A DNA stretch of 64,000 nucleotides from an uncultured Candidatus Melainabacteria bacterium (GTDB lineage: Bacteria > Cyanobacteriota > Vampirovibrionia > Gastranaerophilales > Gastranaerophilaceae). The stretch covers positions 124,001 through 188,000 of the forward strand of contig CAKUZD010000005.1 in NCBI GenBank assembly GCA_934718275.1. The letters are read 5' to 3'. Positions within the stretch are counted from its first letter, which is position 1, and each line of letters starts with the position of its first letter. The translations under genes and the position numbers were made by a program. The notes under the pieces were generated by a model. It saw only the letters and a list, made by a program, of their open reading frames with translations, made no database searches and was not told where the DNA came from. Shown one piece after another: positions 9,141-16,692 of the stretch.

Positions 9141-9518
9141 CTATCTTTGTTTCCCTAATTTCAAGAGTTCTGTTTTATCCATTTTTTGCCAATCCTCAAA
9201 CCTTATAACTCTATCATCAATTGTTATATCTGCATTGGGCTTGCCGAAGAATATTTCGTCATATTGGATTTCATTTTCATCTAACCAATCAAGAGTTATT
9301 TTTCCTATATTTTTAAGAACTTTACCGACATTATGCCCTTGCGTTTGCATGTTTCTTGCAGTGTTAATGATAATTGTATGTCCATCGGCTTTCAAAGAAT
9401 CAATAAATTCTTTCGCTCCCGGCATGACTTTTACGTCTGCATAAGTTTCGTTTGGTTTTTTTATTGTACAAATAGTTCCATCTAAATCTATACAAATTCT
9501 AAGTTTTTTGTCTTCCAT
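9141..9518 (-). CDS. HAD phosphatase, EcbF/BcbF capsule-biosynthesis type
   Basis: The product is 125 residues. The N-terminus has the HAD nucleophile motif RICIDLDGTIC, motif II is the IIINTARNM stretch, and the C-terminal part ends motif IV as ADITIDDRVIRF. Size and motif order fit the small capsule-biosynthesis phosphatases (EcbF/BcbF, TIGR01689). It probably removes a phosphate from a sugar or polyol phosphate during synthesis of an activated surface-sugar precursor. Its ATG overlaps the stop of the upstream kinase fusion as TAATG, so it is the coupled last gene of a three-gene operon with two nucleotidyltransferase-type genes. The substrate is not known. Confidence 0.8.
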   Translation of the reverse strand: MEDKKLRICIDLDGTICTIKKPNETYADVKVMPGAKEFIDSLKADGHTIIINTARNMQTQGHNVGKVLKNIGKITLDWLDENEIQYDEIFFGKPNADITIDDRVIRFEDWQKMDKTELLKLGKQR

Positions 9519-11167
9519 TATATTCCCTTTATTAATACATTATTTAGTAGTTCTACCGCTTTTAAATAAAATATTTTTTGTCTTTCGATATTATCAGAAT
9601 GTAAAGGAATCATAGATAAAAATAATAAACCTTCAATAAATCTGATTTCCTTTACATTGTAACCATTTATTTGGCATAATTTATCAAAAATGTTTTCTAA
9701 TATAGAATAATCTTTAGGTGATAATATCTTGTACTCAAAAGAATTGTTTGTTTCTTGTAATTTAAATAAACCTTGAACAATAAAATCATATAATCCAACT
9801 ACGCTATGTCTTAATTTTGCTATATCATAACGAGCATCTCCATATATGGTTGCTTCTCCGTTTAATCTGCCTCTGCGATCAATAAGTTTGAAAATATAAT
9901 TACTTGAATCAAAAAGAATATTTGAAAAGCAATAATCTCCATGCATAACAGTTTCTACTCCATTGGTTGAGAGTTGTTCTGCAAAATCTTTTATGGCTTG
10001 ACATAAATTATTTATTCCTTTATATTCGGTACCATTGATTTGGATTTTTTCGTTTTGTAATAATTGGCGCCAATATATGTCTTGCTTCTTTAGTAATTCA
10101 AGTCTTTCAATAGTTTTGTCTAAATATAGCCATCTGAAAGAGTTTTGATTTGGTTGGTTTTTAAATTTTTCAAAATTTTTATGAATATTAAAAAGTTTTT
10201 CTAGAATATAGCTCCAATCTTCAAGATTGACTTCTCCGGATATGTAAAGCTCTTGTAATGATGGATATCCGTATAATTCTTGAGTTAATTTTGCGAATTT
10301 TTCATTCTTTTCAAAAGATATCAAACGAGGGGTTAGTATTTGCAATTCTTCAGGTAAATTTTGAAACCAATAAAACTCATCTTCCAATTTTTTGATTTTA
10401 GAACTTGTTTTTGTTAAGGTCCCCAAATTAGTGTTAACGGTAATTGAATTAAAATTTCGAGCATTAAATAAGATGTTTTTTGCTTTTATTAATCCTGATG
10501 TGTGCCCAAGGTCGTACCAATCCTCAATTAGTCGAGTTTTTAATCTATATTTTTTCTTGTATTTTATTAATGTGTCAGAAATTTCAGTTTTTAAGTTTAA
10601 ACGAGAGTAGAAACAACAATTTAAAAGATATTTTGTGTCAGAAAAAGTATAATACCCAACAATGGCTTCCTTATTGTCTATTTTTAAATTAACTTTCTTA
10701 TCATAAATGTATTTTATATTTCTTGATTTGTCCACGTCAACTAAACACCAATTTTGGGAGGTTGTAATATTTTTTGATGTAAATATTGTGTTCTTTTCAT
10801 TATTTATACTTTTTGTTATTAAGGTATCCCCTAAAATTACTCTTGTTGGTAAATTTAAATTCGCTTTTAAAAGCCCCTGTTTTAATGAACTCAAAATTGT
10901 TTTTTTACTGTTAACAGTTATCAATTTAATATCAAATTGAAGCATTAAAATTTCTTTAATATAATTAATTAGTTTTAAATTATTTTTAGCAACAACGATT
11001 ATAAAATCATTCAGACCTTGATTTTTTAAATTATCAAGTTGCCACCAAATTATTGGTTTTCCTCTTAATTGCAACATTGCAAGAGAAGAATAAAAACCTA
11101 CTGGCATATTTTCGTTTTTAGTTTCTCCTCCGAATAAAATTATATTATTGAAGTTGTCTTTAGTCAT
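9518..11167 (-). CDS. nucleotidyltransferase-like / phosphotransferase (APH-like) fusion
   Basis: I place the start at the ATG at 11167 (549 residues), since GAAAGAGG lies 6 nt before it. A TTG five codons upstream is possible but has no such site. Residues 1-225 look like a nucleotidyltransferase domain (NIILFGGETKN, LRGKPIIWWQLDNL, VILGDTLITKS). The usual glycine-rich G-x-G-T/S-R signature is degenerate, so activity is uncertain. Residues 250-500 are an APH/choline-kinase-like domain with an intact catalytic loop VMHGDYCFSNILFD and a metal-binding FKLIDRRG. The start overlaps the upstream nucleotidyltransferase by 8 bp. With the HAD gene it probably makes or modifies an activated sugar or phospho-substituent. 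Confidence 0.7.
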   Translation of the reverse strand: MTKDNFNNIILFGGETKNENMPVGFYSSLAMLQLRGKPIIWWQLDNLKNQGLNDFIIVVAKNNLKLINYIKEILMLQFDIKLITVNSKKTILSSLKQGLLKANLNLPTRVILGDTLITKSINNEKNTIFTSKNITTSQNWCLVDVDKSRNIKYIYDKKVNLKIDNKEAIVGYYTFSDTKYLLNCCFYSRLNLKTEISDTLIKYKKKYRLKTRLIEDWYDLGHTSGLIKAKNILFNARNFNSITVNTNLGTLTKTSSKIKKLEDEFYWFQNLPEELQILTPRLISFEKNEKFAKLTQELYGYPSLQELYISGEVNLEDWSYILEKLFNIHKNFEKFKNQPNQNSFRWLYLDKTIERLELLKKQDIYWRQLLQNEKIQINGTEYKGINNLCQAIKDFAEQLSTNGVETVMHGDYCFSNILFDSSNYIFKLIDRRGRLNGEATIYGDARYDIAKLRHSVVGLYDFIVQGLFKLQETNNSFEYKILSPKDYSILENIFDKLCQINGYNVKEIRFIEGLLFLSMIPLHSDNIERQKIFYLKAVELLNNVLIKGI

Positions 11168-11906
11168 CAAATCCTCTTTCAATGTACTCTTTCAATTGTT
11201 TAGGTGTTCCAACACAATCAAAATGTTCAATATCAAATACCCCGATTTTATCCGTAAATTTTTTGAGGTGGTTATATACATTTGACATATAAAATTCGCC
11301 TTTTGATAAATCGCTTTCTACAACTAAGTCTATTACTGAGTCTTTAAACAATTCCAAAGATTTAAAATAATATACTCCGGTTATTGCGTGGTTTGAAATA
11401 ACTTCTTTTTCTTTGGTTTCAACTAAATAACCGTTTTTATCTGTTTTAGCATAGGAGTAACAAGGGTTGTTTGAATTAATAGTTAATAATGCTCCGGATA
11501 AGTCGTTATTTCTTGCATATACAATGAAATTTTTAATATCTGCTTTATTGAAAATATTATCTGAATCAGCAAAAATTATATCATTATCAGGATTGATTTT
11601 TTTATGTGCAGCTAAAGCTGTAATCGCAGCTCCCATTGTTAATTTTGGAACAGTTACAAAGTCTAAAATGTATTTTGATGCTAGAATTTCAAGTTGTTCT
11701 TTTTGTTCTACTAAAAATTTTTCTTGTAAAACTAATATAAATTTTGCTTTAATATTATTAAATGAGTTTAAAACGTGTTCTATCATCATTTTTTGATTAA
11801 ATTTAATAAAAGGTTTTGGAATGTCGAATCCTGCAACAGAGAACCGACTACCTGCACCAGCCATAGGTATAACTATATTGATTGTTTTATTTATATCTTC
11901 TATCAT
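11160..11906 (-). CDS. sugar nucleotidyltransferase
   Basis: The product is 248 residues, a single NTP_transferase domain. The N-terminal signature INIVIPMAGAGSRFSVAGF...PKPFIKF is the expected G-x-G-x-R...PKP nucleotide- and phosphate-binding loop. IIFADSDNIFN gives the acidic metal site near residue 98, and HAITGVYYFKS is the sugar-binding strand. It would join a sugar phosphate (or similar phosphate) to NMP, releasing pyrophosphate. It is the first gene of the three-gene coupled operon ending with the HAD phosphatase. The NTP and sugar specificity cannot be read from sequence by eye. Confidence 0.8.
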   Translation of the reverse strand: MIEDINKTINIVIPMAGAGSRFSVAGFDIPKPFIKFNQKMMIEHVLNSFNNIKAKFILVLQEKFLVEQKEQLEILASKYILDFVTVPKLTMGAAITALAAHKKINPDNDIIFADSDNIFNKADIKNFIVYARNNDLSGALLTINSNNPCYSYAKTDKNGYLVETKEKEVISNHAITGVYYFKSLELFKDSVIDLVVESDLSKGEFYMSNVYNHLKKFTDKIGVFDIEHFDCVGTPKQLKEYIERGFDD

Positions 11907-11970
11907 CTACTAAATTACTTTTTATAATCCAAATATTTTTATCTTAAACTCAATTTATAAGAACCTTGTT

Positions 11971-12999
11971 TTAAGATTTGTCTAAATAAGTTTCATTATA
12001 AAATAATCTTTTATAATGCATAAAAGCTTGATATGCCTTTATAAATCTTAATTTTTTTAAACACTTTAAACATTTTTTTAGTGGTATAAAATACTTAAAC
12101 TTATATTTTATTTGTTTAATTGGTTTTAAAATGTAATAATCAATATCATATACAGGTACTGATTTCAAACACCATTTTTTATACCAATATTGATACAAGT
12201 CTTCAGTTACGAATGTTTTTTCTGCTCGTAATAAGTATGGGTGTTCTAAAGCTTCAAAATCAAAATCATTTCGCTCAACAACCTGTAAATTATTTACTAT
12301 ACTAAGTTCTGATAAATCTAAAAGCTCTTTATTTAATTCGAATCCCCAATCAGAATTAACTTTTCCAAACTTATCTTCAAATTTCTTTAGAACATTGTAC
12401 CAAATATACCCTTCAGAACCACGTTTTGTAATAACAGGTTGATAATCAATCAATGTATCTTGAGGGAAAGGGTGGTCCATAAAATAATTTGCTTCCTCTT
12501 TGGGTTGTAGAGGAAGATTCCAATATGTTAAAACATCCTCAGTCAAGCCAAAACAAGAAATATCTGTCGGACTCAATGGATAAATATAAGGCAGTGTTGG
12601 ATAATGAACTAAAACTCTTTTTTTGAAAAATTTCCATTTAGGATTTCTTTCAGGATATTTATCGAAATGTTGTAAAAATTTGTCATCTTTTAATAGCAAA
12701 TCTGTTCGCCATTTTAAACAATATTTTCTTGTTGCTTTTTTTATTCCGTTTGAAGAAGATAAAATTTGTCTATTTAAATTATTTAATAACTTTTGATCTT
12801 TAAATAAAAGCGTGCCACCGGGATCCTTATTCAAGAGAACGATGTCATAGTCTAAGTCAGTTAAATCAGAGCCTTCCCAAGTTGATAAGATAATTTCCGC
12901 GTTTGGAAATAGTTCTCTCATTTTTTTACAAACTAAGCTTGTACTGTCTTTATATATTGGACCTTGTATGACTATTGATATTTCAGAACTATCTATCAT
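11971..12999 (-). CDS. WavE-family LPS biosynthesis protein
   Basis: The product is 342 residues. The N-terminus EISIVIQGPIYKDST, then FPNAEIILSTWEGSD, DIVLLNKDPGG, a KWRTDLLL stretch and FPQDTLIDYQ are the hallmarks of the WavE lipopolysaccharide-synthesis family, known from the Vibrio LPS core locus. It is probably a GT-A-type transferase with an internal acidic motif. The C-terminal 60 residues are basic and rich in Lys/Phe/Tyr, which suggests membrane association. AGGAGA lies 7 nt before the ATG. It heads the minus-strand polysaccharide island, 64 bp upstream of the nucleotidyltransferase operon. Confidence 0.75.
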   Translation of the reverse strand: MIDSSEISIVIQGPIYKDSTSLVCKKMRELFPNAEIILSTWEGSDLTDLDYDIVLLNKDPGGTLLFKDQKLLNNLNRQILSSSNGIKKATRKYCLKWRTDLLLKDDKFLQHFDKYPERNPKWKFFKKRVLVHYPTLPYIYPLSPTDISCFGLTEDVLTYWNLPLQPKEEANYFMDHPFPQDTLIDYQPVITKRGSEGYIWYNVLKKFEDKFGKVNSDWGFELNKELLDLSELSIVNNLQVVERNDFDFEALEHPYLLRAEKTFVTEDLYQYWYKKWCLKSVPVYDIDYYILKPIKQIKYKFKYFIPLKKCLKCLKKLRFIKAYQAFMHYKRLFYNETYLDKS

Positions 13000-13352
13000 T
13001 TTGTTTCTCCTGATTTTATATAAAAACAGTATGTATGCCTGTTAATGCTCTACCAATCTGATTACAACGGATATTATAGCATATTGTATTACCTGTTGCA
13101 ATAAGTTAACAATTTAATGCCGGATTTTAGTTTTTCAATAAGTATTTGAGAGGGGGCAAATTGGTTAATAGTTATATTTAATTAAAATTATAAAAAATAT
13201 GAATTTTGAAAAAAGGGAAAAACAGTAAATTGAAACAATATCTGAGATTAGTTTATTTTATATATGAATTCTTTTTGGTCGTAAATTTATATAGAGGTTG
13301 TTTTTTTTAGTTTTTAATCGGATAAATTGTGGTTTTGGTTGGTGTAGAAATT

Positions 13353-13462
13353 TCAATATTTTATGGAAAAATTATAACTTTCTCACTTGATAATTTTAAA
13401 TTCTTGTAAGTTCTTATAATCACGAGTGGGGAAATAGTGGGGAAGAATTAAAAAATTGCATT
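13353..13462 (+). repeat. 110-bp direct repeat, left copy
   Basis: It matches 14927-15036 at 107 of 110 positions in the same orientation. The shared core includes CACGAGTGGGGAAATAGTGG near its right end. The two copies bracket a 1.46-kb segment with two divergent genes, and the right copy ends just before the initiator-tRNA terminator. They may be remnants of attachment sites or of a tandem duplication. Confidence 0.9.
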
Positions 13463-13706
13463 TATAATCTGACGGATAAATTTGAAAGAGGGAAAGTGGG
13501 TATAATTAAGAAAATGTTTGAATTTTAGCCACTTCCCTCGTTTCAAGAAAAATTATCCTTTTTATCCTTTTCTTATCCCTAAATTTATCCTTTTTTCTTG
13601 TTTGCTTAGGATAATTCAGCTCAAACTCCGACAAGGTTTGAGTTTTGCAAGGATAGAAAAAGGATAAAAACTTCCGAGTTGGTGGAAGATATTGTTGACT
13701 TAGTTT

Positions 13707-13731
13707 TTGTTGGGCAGGTATGCCCAACCTA
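13707..13731 (-). repeat. REP-like hairpin, minus orientation
   Basis: GTTGGGCA at 13709-13716 and TGCCCAAC at 13721-13728 form an 8-bp stem with a 4-nt loop. Read on the minus strand it is GTAGGTTGGGCA...CCCAACAA, the same form as the plus-strand hairpin at 14848-14873. The pair faces inward around the two-gene insert, like the REP/BIME hairpins mobilised by Y1 transposases (RAYT). Confidence 0.55.
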
Positions 13732-13907
13732 CTTGCTTGCACCCTACCAGCTCATCATTTAATAAATTTGTTCAAAACGGATTTTATGAACAAGATTGGT
13801 GTAATTTTGAAGATAAATATAAAATCAGCAATCTTGATTATGAATAATTTTTGGTGCAAAAAAAATTGCACCCTTGCACTTTTAGGTCATATTAATAATG
13901 CTATTAA

Positions 13908-14288
13908 TTAGTTGAATGGAAACCAGTCAATCTTCCTTTTTACTCTTTTAATATTGTATTCTCTTACATCATCACCATGCTTTATTGTCAATTTAACATC
14001 GGTATTAACTTTTCCTCTAATCTTCTTTATAACATAACTTTTTGATTTGTCTTTAATATCCTCGTCATTGACTTTTAATATGGTATCATTTATAGATATA
14101 TCAGTTTCATTTAGAGGAGAGTTTTCATCTATAACTAAGATTTGAGGATAATTATCTTGTAGATAATCAAACTTAATACCAATTACTCCGGGGGCATATA
14201 AAAACTGCGAGCCAAATCTAATACAATATAATAGTAGAATAATTCCAACTATATTTTTTAATACATCTATTACATTTTGCTTATTCAT
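13908..14288 (-). CDS. membrane-anchored PDZ-like protein
   Basis: The product is 126 residues. Residues 5-28 are one hydrophobic segment (VLKNIVGIILLLYCIRFGSQFLY), probably an uncleaved anchor. Residues 45-120 look like a PDZ domain: IDENSPLNETDISINDTILKVNDEDI followed by VIKKIRGKVNTDVKLTIKHG, the pattern of the carboxylate-binding and NGxxI region of PDZ modules in S1 and site-2 proteases. No protease domain is present. It is divergent from the next membrane-protein gene with only 30 bp between start codons. The gene sits inside the repeat-flanked insert, so horizontal origin is plausible. Function unknown. Confidence 0.65.
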   Translation of the reverse strand: MNKQNVIDVLKNIVGIILLLYCIRFGSQFLYAPGVIGIKFDYLQDNYPQILVIDENSPLNETDISINDTILKVNDEDIKDKSKSYVIKKIRGKVNTDVKLTIKHGDDVREYNIKRVKRKIDWFPFN

Positions 14289-14321
14289 GGTACTATCTCC
14301 TTATAGGAGAAGTATACCATG
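14286..14321. promoter_or_regulatory. palindrome carrying both divergent ribosome binding sites
   Basis: The 30 bp between the two ATG codons form an interrupted palindrome. CATGGTA at 14286-14292 mirrors TACCATG at 14315-14321, and TCTCCT at 14296-14301 mirrors AGGAGA at 14305-14310. Each half of the inner stem is the Shine-Dalgarno site of one gene. There is no room for ordinary promoters between the starts, so each promoter must lie within the opposite gene. Confidence 0.75.
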
Positions 14322-14840
14322 AAAATTTTTGATAACTCAAATTTCTTATCACAACTAATTGGATTTAGTTTCCTAATTTTATTCGCATACAAATTGACTG
14401 ATATATTGCTTTTGATTATACCAAGACAGTATCAAAATGGGTTTATTACAGTGCTATTTTACGTTCTGAGTTATTTAGTTTTGATGAAGATATATGAATT
14501 ACTATGTAGGCTTATTCTTATCTTGTCATATTACAACCAATGTCGTATACTTACTGTAATATTGTTACTTGTGTTATTGCCTGTTAATATTGAATTATCT
14601 ATTAAATCACTCAAAATGTTGTATTATGCTAGGGCAGAAAACGATTATGACAAGATTATAAAGTATTTTGATGATAACAATGATAGTGTTAAGTATTATG
14701 CGTTACTATTATATGGAGCTCAGATTGATACAACCCCTGTATTAAATTGGTTTGAAGAAAAATATATTAGAAAAGGTATTCCTATTGATAGTGATGTTTT
14801 CCCATTATATGAATGCTTCGTATCAGATAAAAATGCTTAA
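14319..14840 (+). CDS. integral membrane protein of unknown function
   Basis: The product is 173 residues. Three or four hydrophobic segments fill residues 10-100 (LIGFSFLILFAYKLTDILLLII, VLFYVLSYLVLMKIYELL, a Leu/Ile-rich stretch, and ILTVILLLVLLPVNIEL). They are followed by a soluble C-terminal tail of about 65 residues with acidic and tyrosine-rich character. AGGAGA precedes the ATG. It is divergent from the PDZ-like gene with shared upstream DNA, so the two probably act together. No known family is recognised. It ends just before a hairpin at 14852-14871. Confidence 0.6.
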   Translation: MKIFDNSNFLSQLIGFSFLILFAYKLTDILLLIIPRQYQNGFITVLFYVLSYLVLMKIYELLCRLILILSYYNQCRILTVILLLVLLPVNIELSIKSLKMLYYARAENDYDKIIKYFDDNNDSVKYYALLLYGAQIDTTPVLNWFEEKYIRKGIPIDSDVFPLYECFVSDKNA

Positions 14841-14847
14841 TAAAGTT

Positions 14848-14873
14848 GTAGGTTGGGGTTTCTACCCCAACAA
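14848..14873 (+). repeat. REP-like hairpin, plus orientation
   Basis: GTTGGGGT at 14852-14859 pairs with ACCCCAAC at 14864-14871 over a TTCT loop, giving the form GTAGGTTGGGG...CCCCAACAA. It mirrors the hairpin at 13707-13731. Lying right after the membrane-protein gene it could also stop transcription, though no T-run follows. Confidence 0.55.
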
Positions 14874-14926
14874 TTATATTTCTCATTTTATCTGGCACTT
14901 TTTCTTAAACTGCAAGTCAAATTATA

Positions 14927-15036
14927 TCAATATTTTATGGAAAAATTATAATTTTCTCACTTGTTACTTTTAAATTCTTGTAAGTTCTTATAATCACGAG
15001 TGGGGAAATAGTGGGGAAGAATTAAAAAATTGCATT
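14927..15036 (+). repeat. 110-bp direct repeat, right copy
   Basis: It differs from 13353-13462 at three of 110 positions, all in the left part. It ends one base before the hairpin that terminates the initiator-tRNA transcript, so the repeat boundary lies 42 bp from the 3' end of the tRNA gene. Confidence 0.9.
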
Positions 15037-15037
15037 A

Positions 15038-15072
15038 AACAAGGCTTTTGAAAAATCTTCAAAAGCCTTGTT
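15038..15072 (-). terminator. terminator of the initiator tRNA
   Basis: A perfect 15-bp stem, AACAAGGCTTTTGAA at 15038-15052 and its complement at 15058-15072, with a 5-nt loop. It lies immediately downstream of the minus-strand tRNA and is followed on that strand by T-rich sequence. Confidence 0.8.
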
Positions 15073-15077
15073 ATAAT

Positions 15078-15154
<77 letters not shown>

Positions 15155-15487
15155 ATATTTAATTTGTACATTGAGTAAATACACTCAACATCTATATTAT
15201 GCTCCGTAAAAATAAAAAATCAACCCCCTTGGAATTTATGTTTAAAATTATCAATACTGTTTGTAGTAAAAATATATGGGAATAAACAAAAATCTTTATT
15301 AATAAAAGATTCTTTGTTCTTAGTTTAAATTGTTTATTTCATGGTTTTGCCTTATTTAATATTGATTTTTTGAGAGAGTTTTAATACTTTCGATATTTAT
15401 TAATAAATTTTAATGTTTTTGTATAAATAACACAATTTTAATTTGTTTTATTACTTATTATGTATAATAAGCTTGTGGGAAAATCGT

Positions 15488-16552
15488 ATGTTACATGTAG
15501 ATGGTAATTATTCAAAACAGTATAACAATGTTTTTATATCAAATCCTATTTTTAATAATGGTACTGAAAAAATAGGGTTGCCCAAAAAAGATAAGGAGGA
15601 AAAGCGTGCTACTGTTTATATGATTGGTGCGACTACTTTAGCTTCTATTGTTGCTTTTGGAATATTAGGTTATAAGGGGAAGTTAGGGCCTAGAATTCAA
15701 GAATTTCTTGGTGGAAAAGTTGAAAAAACAGTATCACAAGGCACGAATGCAGGTACTAATTTAAGTATAAGTTCAAGTGTTGACGGAACTCCGCAAGATA
15801 ATGCAAGGAAAGTCTTAGGAGAACTTTATGGGAAAATTATTACAAAGGCTCAAGAAAAAGGAAATTCTAGAAGGGTATTAATTTTTACACAGTTCAAAGA
15901 TAATATGGACTCACTTGATATAAAAACCATATACTCAAATCTGTTTGATGCTTTATACAAAGATTTAAGGCTTGGTGAGTATCCAACTTCAAGTTTAGTT
16001 ACAGGAAATATTGAAGAAATAACAGCAAAAAGCACTACATCTATTAAAGTTAAAAACCAAAATGGATGGCATTATCGAGTTCCTGTTGGTAGAAAAATAT
16101 CAGAGAGTGTTGATAGAATTTCTATAAATGCTTTAGCTGATGAAAATTTAATAAAAGCGTTAGACAACTTGTTTGCGTCAGGAGAAGTCAAAGGGTATTA
16201 TAAAACTCCGGAAACCGGTTTAAATTGGTTAGAGCGTCATGATCCTATAACAATTTATCTTTATGAGAAAGCGACTCCTGAAACTTTGAACAAAGTAAAA
16301 TCAGTTTGTGAAAAATATGTACGTTCAAGTGAAGATGTTTTGTCAGGAGAAAAATTTGCTGACGGCATGGCTTTGCAGAAATCTCCTGATGAACAGGAAA
16401 TTAAGACTATTTTAGAGCAAGCTAAAAATATTGATCCGATTTTGGAAGGTGTTTTAAGGCCACAATTTACAGATACAAAAAGTGGAAAATTGGTTGCATC
16501 TGCAGGTTACGTTGAGTCTGCGAAAAGATTATTTGACTTGATAAATGGATAA
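15488..16552 (+). CDS. orphan protein with one membrane segment
   Basis: I choose the ATG at 15488 (354 residues), which has a weak GTGGGA site, over an upstream in-frame start that would add a hydrophobic, promoter-like leader. Residues 1-40 are polar, residues 41-64 are one membrane segment (ATVYMIGATTLASIVAFGILGYKG), and the rest is a soluble alpha/beta-looking domain of about 270 residues with a Ser/Thr-rich linker first. The stretch NWLERHDPITIYLYEKAT near residue 245 may be functionally important, but no catalytic motif is certain. It is monocistronic and ends before a bidirectional terminator. Function unknown. Confidence 0.65.
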   Translation: MLHVDGNYSKQYNNVFISNPIFNNGTEKIGLPKKDKEEKRATVYMIGATTLASIVAFGILGYKGKLGPRIQEFLGGKVEKTVSQGTNAGTNLSISSSVDGTPQDNARKVLGELYGKIITKAQEKGNSRRVLIFTQFKDNMDSLDIKTIYSNLFDALYKDLRLGEYPTSSLVTGNIEEITAKSTTSIKVKNQNGWHYRVPVGRKISESVDRISINALADENLIKALDNLFASGEVKGYYKTPETGLNWLERHDPITIYLYEKATPETLNKVKSVCEKYVRSSEDVLSGEKFADGMALQKSPDEQEIKTILEQAKNIDPILEGVLRPQFTDTKSGKLVASAGYVESAKRLFDLING

Positions 16553-16641
16553 ATTTGTTTTTCAATTAAAAAAACTTTTTTTAATTTCAATTTTATTTTC
16601 TTTATTTTAAGACCGGTTGATAAAAATTTTTCAATAAATAA

Positions 16642-16673
16642 AAAAAGAGTACCTATTTATAGGTACTCTTTTT
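16642..16673. terminator. bidirectional intrinsic terminator
   Basis: AAAAAGAGTACCTA and TAGGTACTCTTTTT form a 14-bp stem with A and T runs on both sides, between the orphan gene (plus) and the adhesin gene (minus). It can stop both transcripts. Confidence 0.9.
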
Positions 16674-16692
16674 GGATATTTATAAGTTCTAC

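Larger units (their letters stand above)
13000..13907. other. long non-coding stretch of an accessory insert
   Basis: About 900 bp without a gene I can support. It holds the left copy of a 110-bp direct repeat (13353-13462), a REP-like hairpin (13707-13731) and a small hairpin GGTGCAA-A6-TTGCACC at 13853-13872. Short open frames here have no ribosome binding sites and are rich in direct translations of the repeats, so I do not call them genes. Confidence 0.5.

Noticed and set aside
13040..13070. Minus-strand sequence like a tRNA D-arm (CAGATTGGTAGAGCA)
   Set aside because: No acceptor, anticodon or T-arm can be folded around it, so it is at most a chance match or an old tRNA scrap.
13506..13742. 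Minus-strand open frame of 78 codons in the accessory gap
   Set aside because: No ribosome binding site, translation of hairpin and repeat sequence, odd composition; not a credible gene.
15488..16552. Possible resemblance of the orphan protein to SpvC/OspF-type phosphothreonine lyases
   Set aside because: The general pattern of strands looked similar, but the catalytic Lys-x-His is not present, so the likeness is too weak to use.
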